Source of the DNA: Bifidobacterium leontopitheci
GTDB lineage: Bacteria > Actinomycetota > Actinomycetes > Actinomycetales > Bifidobacteriaceae
Direction of reading: 5' to 3'
DNA: 54,920 bases
NCBI RefSeq assembly: GCF_009193355.1
Contig: NZ_WBVT01000019.1
Span: forward strand, 1 to 54,920
In this document: in pieces, positions 16,901 through 25,144 of the stretch
Layout of the letters: the number at the start of each line of letters is the position of its first letter
Numbering within the stretch: position 1 is the stretch's first letter
Program-made: the position numbers and the translations under genes
Notes under the pieces: model-generated
Told to the model about the DNA's origin: nothing
The model's database searches: none
What the model saw: the letters and a program-made list of their open reading frames with translations, nothing else

Positions 16901-18322
16901 GAAGCGTGCAACGGCGTCCACCTCCTGACCGAAAGTGTCGAATCCCAGTACGCCGATGGTGCCTTCCGGAGCGGTGTCGAGCGTGGACAGGCTTGATACG
17001 TCGACCTCATGCATGAGCGAACTGCTGGCTCGCCGGGGCGTCAGACGCAACGGCTTGGTGAGGTTGTTCGCCGCGCGCAGCACGATGCGGGAGTTGCGCC
17101 GCGTGACGCTCAACGGGTACGGGCGTCGTTCGACGGGCATGTCGAAGTCATGCTGGAACATGCGGAACGCGCCGGGACTGGCGCCTCGCCACGCGTAGAT
17201 GGACTGGAACGGGTCGCCGACCGCGTTCACCGCCGAGCGGACGTAGGCGGACGAGCCGTGACGGGTTCCCGGCTGGCCCGCTGACTGTTCTGCTCCGCGG
17301 GCGTCCCGCCGGCTGTCCTGTTGGCTCCCGGGGTGGAACAGCGAAGCCAGCAGCATGGCTTGCGTGGTGGAGGTGTCCTGGTATTCGTCGAGCAGCACAT
17401 GCGTGTAACGCTTGCGGTACCGCTCGCCGATGGAGGGGAACCGTGCGACGAGCTGGTAGGCGGCGATGGTGAAGTCGCTGAATTCCGCCATGTTCTGTAC
17501 ACGCTTCTCGTGCTCGTATTCCGCGACAAGATCCAGCAGGATTTCACGGCGCTTCGTCGTGTTCCGCAGTCCGGCGCAATGATACACGCAGACGGCACGC
17601 ATCTCGGCCTGCTGCTGCTCCTGTTTCGCCGCGTAGGTCTCGTCGGTGTCCTTCTTGAGACGCTTGATTTTCTTGACCTTGGGCAGCTCTTCGGGGACCG
17701 GCTCGTCGCCGATGGCGGTGTCGAGCTGTGCGATGAACGCCGTATCCCAATCGCGGATGCGCGCGATGGCTTCGTCCACGGTCCGAATCCGCCCGCCGAT
17801 CATGGCGTTGCCGATGGCGTGGGACAGGTCGAGGACGCTGTGCACCACCGTGCGGAACGCGCCGAGGTCCTGTTCGGCAAGGATGTCCGTATGGCGGCCG
17901 ACCACGGTGGATGCCAATTGGAAAGCCCCGGCGTCGCTGAGCGGCTGGGTGTCCTGTCCGAAGCCGACGAGAAGGCCGTACTGCCGTACGATGGTCTGGA
18001 AGAACGCGTCGTACGTGGACACTTCAGGCTTGAGGAACGCTCGGTTGGCCGCACGCGCGGAATCCCGCTCGTTGCTTTTCCCGTCCCCTGCCAGCACCGC
18101 CGCCGAGACTCGCGACAGCAGTTCGGACGCCGCTTTTCTGGTGAAGGTGAGCCCGAGGATGCGCTCGGGCGGCACGCCTTCCGCGATGAGGTTGATGATG
18201 CGCCGGGTCATCGTATAGGTCTTGCCGCTGCCTGCGCCGGCGACGACGAGCACATCGTCGTCGGCCGGGGCGTTGATGACCGCCGCCTGCTCCGGACTGT
18301 CGGTGAATGCCTGTGCGTTCAT
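13976..18322 (-). CDS. adnB: UvrD-type helicase with C-terminal nuclease, AdnB-like
   Basis: 1448 residues from ATG at 18322, fixed by the ATGA overlap with the adnA stop. Superfamily 1 motor motifs are intact: A-G-A-G-S-G-K-T near residue 30, L-L-D-E-Y-Q-D, G-D-P-F-Q-S-I-Y-A-W-R-G, T-V-H-Q-S-K-G-L-E-W and V-A-L-T-R-A. The C-terminal PD-(D/E)XK nuclease has G-K-L-D near 1346 and V-D-W-K-T-G near 1367. This is the layout of mycobacterial AdnB, the main motor and a nuclease of the AdnAB complex that resects double-strand breaks. A linker near residues 1006-1036 carries five 18-bp repeats. An Ala/Ser/Gly/Asp-rich linker follows it. The product should act with AdnA in the cytoplasm. Confidence 0.88.
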   Translation of the reverse strand: MNAQAFTDSPEQAAVINAPADDDVLVVAGAGSGKTYTMTRRIINLIAEGVPPERILGLTFTRKAASELLSRVSAAVLAGDGKSNERDSARAANRAFLKPEVSTYDAFFQTIVRQYGLLVGFGQDTQPLSDAGAFQLASTVVGRHTDILAEQDLGAFRTVVHSVLDLSHAIGNAMIGGRIRTVDEAIARIRDWDTAFIAQLDTAIGDEPVPEELPKVKKIKRLKKDTDETYAAKQEQQQAEMRAVCVYHCAGLRNTTKRREILLDLVAEYEHEKRVQNMAEFSDFTIAAYQLVARFPSIGERYRKRYTHVLLDEYQDTSTTQAMLLASLFHPGSQQDSRRDARGAEQSAGQPGTRHGSSAYVRSAVNAVGDPFQSIYAWRGASPGAFRMFQHDFDMPVERRPYPLSVTRRNSRIVLRAANNLTKPLRLTPRRASSSLMHEVDVSSLSTLDTAPEGTIGVLGFDTFGQEVDAVARFVRQAIARYGDEGDGTHGADTPHVAVLFRGKTRMAAFAQELERRGLKTLVVGYSALLERPEVQDLLALLHAVADHTDSNDLMRLLATPRFGLGAEPLMRLASMAEDLDAQYRYRALVQAGIIEPQSDVPPSTQGAGTGQSADGDPRSVGAAVAAIIFADPDIKRIVKEYRDKVPHAVFLIDMLMRDDLETLLERRAAFDAQERTLIAQAGAVLRQVHAVANHPLAEVIDAAVQALDLDIDTIVAQAVKDPDTPVNPARAHAALDAIAALVDTYSREIVEGGVPTLRGFVAWVDSLGQIEEESAAMPDTPADVVLMTVHQSKGLEWDAVAVVSMQNGAFPSNKSGLHIDADDEHPGGGSGDQWTPPEYQTTVRTWLDDASAVPVPVRVDADILPRFPHDAMPGADPVASLRDMDDVVVIDDEVYGSMRQQDTGDDVDAMDRSSWYLTQEEEYGRRLLADERRLAYVALTRAKKDALFTYSRHATVSRDPRTLVDDSGKTPSSSKPSVFWTEMQDSLCHEPDLVPADQQSRPEGETTAQPSGTVQPSGTAQPSSTAQPSSTAQSSVTAGETLAGIKAPRPEGFFVGDAAELYERTVIEAAWDAPLETVSGKTELPWPATLSDDVIARLGADSCTEPGRGVADGRAEGSDVSASDASGSGADGLDDGGHGIDGSRTSGSAADDSGPLLSRARMLVADRDLMPWTFTAESDIDRHARTQGEHLLSHSRQNVTSLQARAGHLTQRESRQYWRSLIRPIPRVASPAAEAGTLFHAWAERFMNAFEVIPETVDSGFAPDSDTAFGGGEMTGAEQPTRETLLSELAARESHQEALTDKERKLLVWQRRLSQSAWAQRRPAWVERQIVVAVPQLGDTIINGKLDAVFYGGLDPDDRMKQYTIVDWKTGVRPRKPQDIKRKLVQLDWYRLLLSHIEQVSLDRIDATLYYLSEPEEGLRELHARAKTEDEILAELSSGVPEGSDDD
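15216..15305. repeat. Five 18-bp tandem repeats inside adnB
   Basis: Five near-identical 18-bp units (15216, 15234, 15252, 15270, 15288) of form GACGGCTGCGCAGTGCTT. On the minus strand they encode a six-residue unit (Q-P-S-S-T-A). The array is in a disordered linker between motor and nuclease, so copy number could change without breaking the frame. Confidence 0.8.
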
Positions 18323-21300
18323 GCCTGCCTCGTTTCGAATACGGTGTTGACTGCTTTGGCGCATGCCGGGCACACGCTTCTCATGCGGCAATACCCCACA
18401 TGGTCGGCGGTCGGGTGCGCCTCAAGATGAGTGGACCTGCTTGCCGCCGCCGCGTAGAACACCCGGGAGATCATGGTAAGCGACCAGATCGCCTGCGTGC
18501 CCCGCAGTGAAAGGAACCGCTGCCAGGTCGTCGCGCTCACGCCGTGCGGCGGCGTGTCGGGAAGGATCGGGATGTCGGCCAGCGATTCGAACGAACTGCG
18601 AGTGCGCTTCACGAACGTCGTGTCGTTCAGGCTGCCATCATGGAACAAAGCCGGCTGGAACAGCCCCTCCTGATTGTTGCTGGTCTTCGATGTGGCCGGC
18701 GCCGATTTCTCGGCGACGTGGAATAGACCGCTTTGCGCGATGTCCGGCATGGACTGCAGGGCCTGCGCGCCACGCGGGCCGTCTTCGGGGAACACCAGGC
18801 CCAGCTGGTAGCACACCAGCTGCAGATCGTTGAAGATCGCCTTGGTCCCCGGCATGCCGCCGGTCTTGTAGTCGATCAGACGCACATGCGTTTCGCCGTT
18901 CGCCATGCTTCTGACCTCGAGACGATCGATACGCCCGGACAGCCGGACGCGCAGATCTTCGCTCATGCCTTCAGGCCATCCTCCGACCAACGTCCCCATG
19001 ATGGCGGCCAGCTCGCCTCGGCTGATGTGGGTCACGCCTGCGGTCGCATTGTATGCCGCCAACACGTCGTCCAGCCCGAACAGTGCGGCGAAGGAACGCT
19101 CACATTGCGAGTCCTCAAGGGTGCCGACGCTGAAGTTCTTGACGTTGCCGGCCGGGTAGTCGGCAGTGTTCGACAGGACGAAATAATCCGCGATGCGTTC
19201 CAGCACGTCGGTGACGGTCTTCTCCTTGCGCGATGCATTGTACCGGTCCGCCGCGTCGGCGATCTGCTGCGCATCGCCTTTGAGCTCATGGTAGATAGCG
19301 ATCATACGGTCGCGGACCTTTCCGACACGCTCGTCGACCGGCAGGTCGGATGCATAGTCGGCTCTGTCGAGTCCCTCGTTGCTGGCCTGTTCGGCGACGG
19401 CATGGATCAGGGATCCGAACGCGGTCGCCACGCTTCCGGGCCGTGGGCCGGAGAAGCGGTTCTCCAGCATCCAGCAGACCGGACAGCCCCATATGCCGTC
19501 CACAGCGGATGGTGACAGCGTAACCGTCGACGGCATATCCAAGGCAGTGCGCGTAGGCGACTCCCCCACCGGCGCTAATCGCATATGCTGTGCAGTCAGC
19601 GTCGACGATGCATCTTGTCCGCTTCGCGAGTCCTGTTCATGTCGCTCGTATTGCGACGGAGCGGAACGGCTGCCGACGAATGGCCACTGCTTGGCATCGG
19701 CCGCCTGCACGCCGTGCGCGGCGAGCAGCGACAGCGCGGCGCGCGCATCCCTGGCTTCGTCGGATTCGGCCGGTTGCGCGGCGAGTTCCACACGAGCCGC
19801 GGCGACTAGGCCGCGCGGATTGGCGTCCAGTCCGTGGAACCGGTCGTCGCCGCCGACCTCGGCATAGTCGCGTCCTTCTGCGCTGGCGTGCTTGCCACGG
19901 TCGTACCGTTCCGGCAGATATCCGTAAAGGAAATCCGATGGCGTGAGATCATCGTTGTACACGGCGCTGATGCTGGTGCGCTCCGACGCCCTGGTCAACG
20001 CTACCAGCAGGCTTTTCTGCTCGGCGTACAGCACGGCTTCGAGCTGCCCGGAATCGGGTTTCCCCTCATCGGCGAGCGCCCCGTAGAGCATGACGTCGGC
20101 GAGGTCCTCGCCGCCGAACATGGTGTTGCGGGCGGCGAGGTTCGGCCAGACGCCTTGCTGCACCGCCGGAATCCAGACCAATGGCCAATGGTTGCCGGCC
20201 GACCCGGCCGGAGTGGTGAGCGTCACCGCCTCGTCGATGGGCGCGACTTTGGCCAATGAGTCGGCTTCGATGCGCATGGCCCGTACCTGGGCGAAGAACT
20301 CCGGGAGGTTCCGGCTTGCGGCCGATCCGGATGCGTAGGAGAACAGTCGCATCGCCGAGTCGAGCCTGTCGTTGGCGGCCCTGCCGGCATCCGTGTTATT
20401 GAAGGCCTCCCGCTGCCATCGGGGCGCCACACCGCTGGCGTCCCATGCAAGGGACAGCGCATATTGCGGTTCGCGCGTGCCGGGGCTCCGTAGCCCCTTC
20501 GCCACGGTGTCCACGAGATTCCACAGGTCGGCGAACGCTTTCGCGTTCGGGTCCCGTCCGCAGACGTCCTGGATGGCGGCGATCACGTCATTCGTTGTCA
20601 CCTTCGACGAGTCCGCCGCCACTTCGCCGTGGCAGAACTCCAGCAGCAGGTACATCGCGTCCACGCCGAACGGCATGTCATCGCCCTGCGGCGCTTCGAC
20701 GTCGACCATGGAGTCGTCGACCGCTATCAGGTCAGGCCGTGATTCCACCATGACGCTGCGCAGGGCTTTCCAACCATCCAGCAGACCGCGCAGCGTGTGA
20801 CCCATACGCTCCCGATCATCCGAATCCCGCACATCGGAATCCACAGGCGTCGGCGCCTGTGCTGTCTGCGTCTGTGCTGCCGACATCTGCGTTTCCGACG
20901 CCGCCTCTTCCGGAGCGGCACCGTCGTCCACCACGCCGCTGAGTGATGCGAGCGCGTTCATGGCCGATTCGATGGAGGCCAATCGCGCCGGATACCCTTC
21001 ATGGTCGCGGCCGCCGCCGACGCTGATCAACGGGCATGCCATGAGCGTCGCGACACGGGACCGCACGTACACAGCCGTCTGCTGCAGGTTCATGCCGAGG
21101 TCGGCGAATGCCTGGTTGCGCAGGTCGGCGAGTTCGAGCAGCGCGAACAGTCCCTGCACGAACGGTTCGTCCTTCAACGGCCTGGTGACCGAGGAATACC
21201 GGACGGGCACCCCGTCGTGGCGCAGCCGTTCGCCGAGCGTCCTCACCGTCGTATTGTCGTGGGCGATCACCGCCATGTCGTTCCAGCTGCGGCCGTCGGT

Positions 21301-22581
21301 GACATGCGTCTGCTTGATGCGCCAGATGATGTCTTCCATCTCATCCTTCGGCGAACGGTACAACGCCGTCGTCAGGGTGCCGTCATCCGGCAGCGGATCG
21401 ATGTCATCCAGCGCGGCTATCGGCAGACTCCCCGGCAGTTGCGGCAGTTTGCCGGGGCGCATCGGCACTGGCACCGGGTCGTCCTGCGCGGAGTGGATGG
21501 ACAGTGATACACGGCTCGCAGCAAGGTCGCGATAGGAGTATGCCGGGCGACGCTCCCCTTCAAGGCGCATGACCGTGGCGCCCAACCGGTCCGCCGCCTG
21601 AGCGAACAGGTATTCCGGGTATGAGCCGCGGAAGGTCTGCACCGCCTCGTCGGGATTGCCGACAAGCAGCAGCCGCACTCCCCTGTCATGCAGCGCCTGC
21701 AAGAAAGCGAAGCCCGCGAGCGTAAGGTCCTGGAAGTCATCCGCCACCAGCAGTTCCGGCAGGTCCTCCGTCGCCGCCCGTCGTACGGCTTCGGCGCCTT
21801 CCACCAGCAATCGGGACGAGTCGAGACGGTATTCGCCGGGATAGGCTGCATCCACAGCATCCCTGTATTCGCGGCGCAGCGCGAACGCGAGCCGCCATTG
21901 CACGTGCAGGCGTTCGGTGTGCGGCGACCAGTGGCCCAACTGGCCCAACGCCGCCAGAATCGTTCCTTCCTTCTTCGAGGACGCGCCGAGTTCGTCCATG
22001 CGCGCCAGCATGTCGCGCAGCTGCATGACGAACGCGTCGTTGACGCCGATGCGAGCACGGCCATCGGACGCATCGCCGTCTGCATCCTCCCGCTTCCCGC
22101 TCGGTTGCGCGGCGGCACCGTCTCCCGCATCCGACCCGTTTGCCAGCACTGACGTCCAATCGGAGACGGCGAAGTATTCGCGCATCAGCGCACAGGTGTC
22201 GCAGGGATCCCCCGCCCTCACATGCCGCACGTGCGCCTCGCACACCGATTTCAGCAACGCATCCTGCTCGGCGCCGTTGAGCAGCCGCGGAAGGGGCAGC
22301 TCCTCGCGCTTCCTCTCATCGGTGATGCACCGGAACGCCACCGCGGAGAGCGTGGTCACCGGACGCGCCTGCGCCGACGCTCCAAGCTCGCGAATCACCC
22401 CGTCGCCTATCCGGTCGGCCGTCTGGCGGCCGGATACCGTCATGACCGCCTTCGATTCCCCGTACCTGCGCAATCCCGCCATCAGCGCCTCACGCGCGAA
22501 CGTGGTCTTGCCCGAGCATGGCGCCCCCACCGCCAGCAGTGCGCCGCCGGCAGGCCCATCCAGCAACCCGTCGATCGTCAT
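18319..22581 (-). CDS. adnA: AdnA-like helicase-nuclease subunit
   Basis: 1420 residues; GGAGGGG precedes ATG at 22581. The P-loop is G-A-P-C-S-G-K-T. Other motor motifs look weakened: A-D-D-F-Q-D in place of DEYQD, G-N-P-D-E-A-V-Q-T-F-R-G, and T-P-A-G-S-A-G-N-H-W-P-L-V-W-I where TVHxxKGLEW is expected. L-V-A-L-T-R-A is kept. The C-terminal PD-(D/E)XK nuclease shows G-R-I-D near 1217 and I-D-Y-K-T-G near 1237. Cysteines near 1034-1037 (C-P-V-C) and at the end (C-x5-C-x2-C near 1396-1405) fit the iron-sulfur staple of AddB/AdnA-type nucleases. Gene order adnA then adnB with a 4-base overlap matches mycobacteria. Confidence 0.85.
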   Translation of the reverse strand: MTIDGLLDGPAGGALLAVGAPCSGKTTFAREALMAGLRRYGESKAVMTVSGRQTADRIGDGVIRELGASAQARPVTTLSAVAFRCITDERKREELPLPRLLNGAEQDALLKSVCEAHVRHVRAGDPCDTCALMREYFAVSDWTSVLANGSDAGDGAAAQPSGKREDADGDASDGRARIGVNDAFVMQLRDMLARMDELGASSKKEGTILAALGQLGHWSPHTERLHVQWRLAFALRREYRDAVDAAYPGEYRLDSSRLLVEGAEAVRRAATEDLPELLVADDFQDLTLAGFAFLQALHDRGVRLLLVGNPDEAVQTFRGSYPEYLFAQAADRLGATVMRLEGERRPAYSYRDLAASRVSLSIHSAQDDPVPVPMRPGKLPQLPGSLPIAALDDIDPLPDDGTLTTALYRSPKDEMEDIIWRIKQTHVTDGRSWNDMAVIAHDNTTVRTLGERLRHDGVPVRYSSVTRPLKDEPFVQGLFALLELADLRNQAFADLGMNLQQTAVYVRSRVATLMACPLISVGGGRDHEGYPARLASIESAMNALASLSGVVDDGAAPEEAASETQMSAAQTQTAQAPTPVDSDVRDSDDRERMGHTLRGLLDGWKALRSVMVESRPDLIAVDDSMVDVEAPQGDDMPFGVDAMYLLLEFCHGEVAADSSKVTTNDVIAAIQDVCGRDPNAKAFADLWNLVDTVAKGLRSPGTREPQYALSLAWDASGVAPRWQREAFNNTDAGRAANDRLDSAMRLFSYASGSAASRNLPEFFAQVRAMRIEADSLAKVAPIDEAVTLTTPAGSAGNHWPLVWIPAVQQGVWPNLAARNTMFGGEDLADVMLYGALADEGKPDSGQLEAVLYAEQKSLLVALTRASERTSISAVYNDDLTPSDFLYGYLPERYDRGKHASAEGRDYAEVGGDDRFHGLDANPRGLVAAARVELAAQPAESDEARDARAALSLLAAHGVQAADAKQWPFVGSRSAPSQYERHEQDSRSGQDASSTLTAQHMRLAPVGESPTRTALDMPSTVTLSPSAVDGIWGCPVCWMLENRFSGPRPGSVATAFGSLIHAVAEQASNEGLDRADYASDLPVDERVGKVRDRMIAIYHELKGDAQQIADAADRYNASRKEKTVTDVLERIADYFVLSNTADYPAGNVKNFSVGTLEDSQCERSFAALFGLDDVLAAYNATAGVTHISRGELAAIMGTLVGGWPEGMSEDLRVRLSGRIDRLEVRSMANGETHVRLIDYKTGGMPGTKAIFNDLQLVCYQLGLVFPEDGPRGAQALQSMPDIAQSGLFHVAEKSAPATSKTSNNQEGLFQPALFHDGSLNDTTFVKRTRSSFESLADIPILPDTPPHGVSATTWQRFLSLRGTQAIWSLTMISRVFYAAAASRSTHLEAHPTADHVGYCRMRSVCPACAKAVNTVFETRQA

Positions 22582-22743
22582 GGCCCCTCCATTCGTCCAT
22601 CGGTTCCGCCCGCAGCCGGACCCGTTTCAATGTCGTCGATGACCGCCGTCGCCGATAATCTCATCGTCGCCGGTCCCCTCATCGTCGCCGATGATACCGA
22701 CCTGCGAGCGCCGCGTCATCATGGCTCCAGCCTAACGCCGTAT

Positions 22744-22775
22744 GAAAAAAGCGGTAGATATCTACCGCTTTTTTC
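22744..22775. terminator. Bidirectional terminator-like perfect palindrome
   Basis: A 32-base perfect palindrome with A6 on one side and T6 on the other, around AGCGGTAG-ATAT-CTACCGCT. It serves as a rho-independent terminator on either strand. It lies about 240 bp after the stop of the second mycosin gene and 160 bp before the start of adnA, so on the minus strand it ends the mycosin transcript. Confidence 0.8.
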
Positions 22776-22913
22776 TTCAAATCCGCGACACGCCGCATTT
22801 TCCAAAGCTTACGCGACTGCATTACGTCGATGCTGGCAGAAGCCCCGCAGCTAGAGCCCAATCCAGAACCTTGAAGCAATCACCAACGTTGGTTTGTCAA
22901 TCATGGATGCGGA

Positions 22914-23030
22914 TTACGAACCCAAGCAATCACCAGTAAAAATCTCCTGCATGGTCTCTTTTACAGTCTTCATGCTGGAGTCGCCGCCATCGGAGGTGCC
23001 GAGCAAGCCCAGATACTTATCGGACATCAT
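22914..23030 (-). CDS. Possible 38-residue small ORF overlapping the mycosin stop
   Basis: Frame from ATG-ATG at 23030 to TAA at 22914 encodes a 38-residue acidic/Ser-rich peptide (M-M-S-D-K-Y-L-G-L-L-G-T-S-D-G-G...). It overlaps the mycosin stop by 14 bases. There is no clear ribosome site. It may be a decayed 5' end of a T7SS gene or chance. The remainder of the gap 22776-23016 shows no gene. Confidence 0.2.
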   Translation of the reverse strand: MMSDKYLGLLGTSDGGDSSMKTVKETMQEIFTGDCLGS

Positions 23031-24765
23031 TTGTCTGACTGCCGGGATACGGGTACGGAGCAGCCTGCCCAGCGCCTATGTCATCGTGCCGAGCCGCACC
23101 CTGCCCGGGCATAGGGTACCCAGACTGGGACGGATAGGAGCTCCGCGGCCCCGGAACATACTGCGGAGGCCTTGGCCCTGCAGCCACAGACCGCACCGGT
23201 TGCACGTGCGAACCCCGATACGACGTCCGGCGCCTGCGACGAGATGCGATCACGCCTGCCGCGACGCCTCCTGCCACCACAAACAGCCCACCGCCGCCGG
23301 CGACCCACCACGCCCACGTGGGAACACCGACCGCGGAGTCTCGGGACTTCGTCTCCGAGCCGTCATCCGGCGTTTGCGAAGCCCCCTCCTCGTCGTCCGC
23401 CGTCGCGGTCGCCGAGTAGCGCATGCAATCCGAACCGCCATCCGACCTGCACTGCTTCACTTTCGCCCATGCGGCTTTCTGCCGCTCGTACTCCTTGCCG
23501 ATCAGTCCGGCCTCGCACGGGACGACGTCATCGGCGGCACCGCCGACACCATCCGGATTCGTGCCGCAATCCTGCGTATACCAGTCTTTCGTAACCGAGT
23601 TTTTCGCCGCATTCTTCACCTGAATCTCCAGAATCGGATTGATGTCCGGATATGACGTCGGATCGACGGTCAGCAGGCGATCGACATCCACTCGACCGAA
23701 ACCAATCCGATGCTCAGGATCAAGCCACGCACCGCCATGTGCCGCGGCCTCCTGCGTATTGCGCACGAGAGACTGCAGAATCTGGTTGCCGGTCGCCTTC
23801 GGCCATTTCTGTATTGCAAGAGTCACATACGCCGACAGCACCGCCGCCGCCGTCGATGTACCACCGTTGCCGGTTGAAACGTCTTTATAATCATATGCGG
23901 CAGGCACCAAGACCCCATATCCCGGGCTGAGAACCGACACATTGCCATCCGCAGTATCGGAGGACGGCGCGAGCGATCCATCCTCCATCATGCTGTTCAC
24001 CGTGACCACACCGGGGAAATAATTGTTCGCTCGCGGATCGCCCGTCAAACTATCAGAACCTGCCTCAGTAGTATTTGCTCGTCCCGACACCATAATCACG
24101 CCATGGCGCAGAGCCGATACAAAACTGGAGATATCGTCAGCTGCCAACCCCACACCGAACGACATATTCACTACGCGACTATTCTCGATAACTGAATTCT
24201 GCAAAATATCAGTGAAATTGATCCCTGGCAACGAGCCATTGACAGCAGAACATGCGTTAGGCATTCCCGGCGCCATTGAAAAATTAATCGCATGAAAATC
24301 AATCTCCGCACCATCAGCAATGCCACGCACATCAGGCTTTCCTTCATATCCTTTGCCTGACCCTACAATCCATTGCAACATAAGTGTCCCATGAGATGAA
24401 TAGAAAGGTCCTGCACCTCCGAAGGTGTCGCCAGCCTGTAATGACTGTTGAAGTCGTTGCCCGCCGATTGAACAGTAGACAGGTTCTTTTCTATCCATGC
24501 CATAAAACGATGCCACGGAGTATGTGATGTCTGCCCCCTGCAAATCCGGATGGTCGGCAATCGGCATATCATCGATAACCGTGACCTTGACTCCGCTGCC
24601 GTCAATGCCCTGACTCCAGGCACGGCGCACCGCGTCATTCACTGGCCAAAGGCCGTCCTCGGACGCCGAAGCCTGCGGCACGACCGACATGACGACGATA
24701 GACAACGCCATCAGCGTCGTCATCACGGACATCCACATGCGCCATACCGCGCGCGGCCATCTCAT
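23017..24765 (-). CDS. Mycosin-like membrane-anchored subtilase (S8), T7SS protease 2
   Basis: 582 residues from ATG at 24765 (M-R-W-P-R-A-V-W), preferred because AAGGAAG lies just upstream and it opens a signal peptide ending near Q-A-S-A. Catalytic Asp near 64 (V-I-D-D-M-P), His near 124 (S-S-H-G-T-L) and Ser near 301 (G-G-T-S-T-A-A-A). It shares with the first protease the extracytoplasmic block DWYTQDC, VPCEAGLIG, QCRSDGGSDCMRYS, so the four Cys are conserved. A membrane span near residue 488 is followed by Arg residues and a P/G/Y/Q-rich cytoplasmic tail. The region 24000-24500 is markedly AT-rich (23 of 60 G+C in 24181-24240) compared with the flanks. The gene is divergent from the kinase gene at 25145. 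It is about 18.5 kb from the WXG100 genes, so it may serve this cluster rather than the first locus. Confidence 0.85.
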   Translation of the reverse strand: MRWPRAVWRMWMSVMTTLMALSIVVMSVVPQASASEDGLWPVNDAVRRAWSQGIDGSGVKVTVIDDMPIADHPDLQGADITYSVASFYGMDRKEPVYCSIGGQRLQQSLQAGDTFGGAGPFYSSHGTLMLQWIVGSGKGYEGKPDVRGIADGAEIDFHAINFSMAPGMPNACSAVNGSLPGINFTDILQNSVIENSRVVNMSFGVGLAADDISSFVSALRHGVIMVSGRANTTEAGSDSLTGDPRANNYFPGVVTVNSMMEDGSLAPSSDTADGNVSVLSPGYGVLVPAAYDYKDVSTGNGGTSTAAAVLSAYVTLAIQKWPKATGNQILQSLVRNTQEAAAHGGAWLDPEHRIGFGRVDVDRLLTVDPTSYPDINPILEIQVKNAAKNSVTKDWYTQDCGTNPDGVGGAADDVVPCEAGLIGKEYERQKAAWAKVKQCRSDGGSDCMRYSATATADDEEGASQTPDDGSETKSRDSAVGVPTWAWWVAGGGGLFVVAGGVAAGVIASRRRRRTSYRGSHVQPVRSVAAGPRPPQYVPGPRSSYPSQSGYPMPGQGAARHDDIGAGQAAPYPYPGSQTNDVR

Positions 24766-25144
24766 TCGAGCATCTTCCTTAATACTCATCGCACCGCCAT
24801 CTGCACCATGCGCCGTGCTCCCCTCGTCGTCTCGAGCGCCGACCCATCCTCCACGAGGCTCCATGTCTTGCGACGCGGAGGCACCCCTGCCCGCCGCACA
24901 CGGTTTACGCCGTCATTGGCATGGGCCGAGGTTCTGCACCAGCGCTCATTGATATGCGGCTCAGTTTACCGCATCCGCGCCGCCGGCACATCATCCGTCC
25001 TCATAATTCACTGCCGGTTCACCTGCGCCGGCACCGCCATCCATCCGCCGCCGTGTGTTCCGCTGGTAGCCGAAAAGGAGTAGGCTGTCCGTGGGAACCC
25101 GTAGGAATAGAGTACTGACGAGAGAGGTCGCGAAGGGGGACGCC
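24766..25144. other. Divergent intergenic region, mycosin 2 / kinase
   Basis: 379 bp without a gene. On the minus strand TAAACT (24963-24968) could be the -10 of the mycosin gene, giving a leader of about 190 bases, with no convincing -35. On the plus strand a candidate promoter lies at 25058-25086. A shared control point for protease and kinase cluster is plausible but unproven. Confidence 0.3.
25058..25086 (+). promoter_or_regulatory. Possible promoter of the kinase-Fn3 cluster
   Basis: TTCCGC (25058-25063) and TAGGCT (25081-25086) are separated by 17 bp, 59 bp before the chosen kinase ATG. The -35 is only half matched to TTGACA; the -10 fits the actinobacterial TAnnnT form. Confidence 0.35.

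Noticed and set aside
22629..22722. A 31-residue minus-strand frame upstream of adnA with a GGAG-like site
   Set aside because: Made of short direct repeats (GGCGACGATGAG); no recognisable product. It might be a leader but evidence is too weak.
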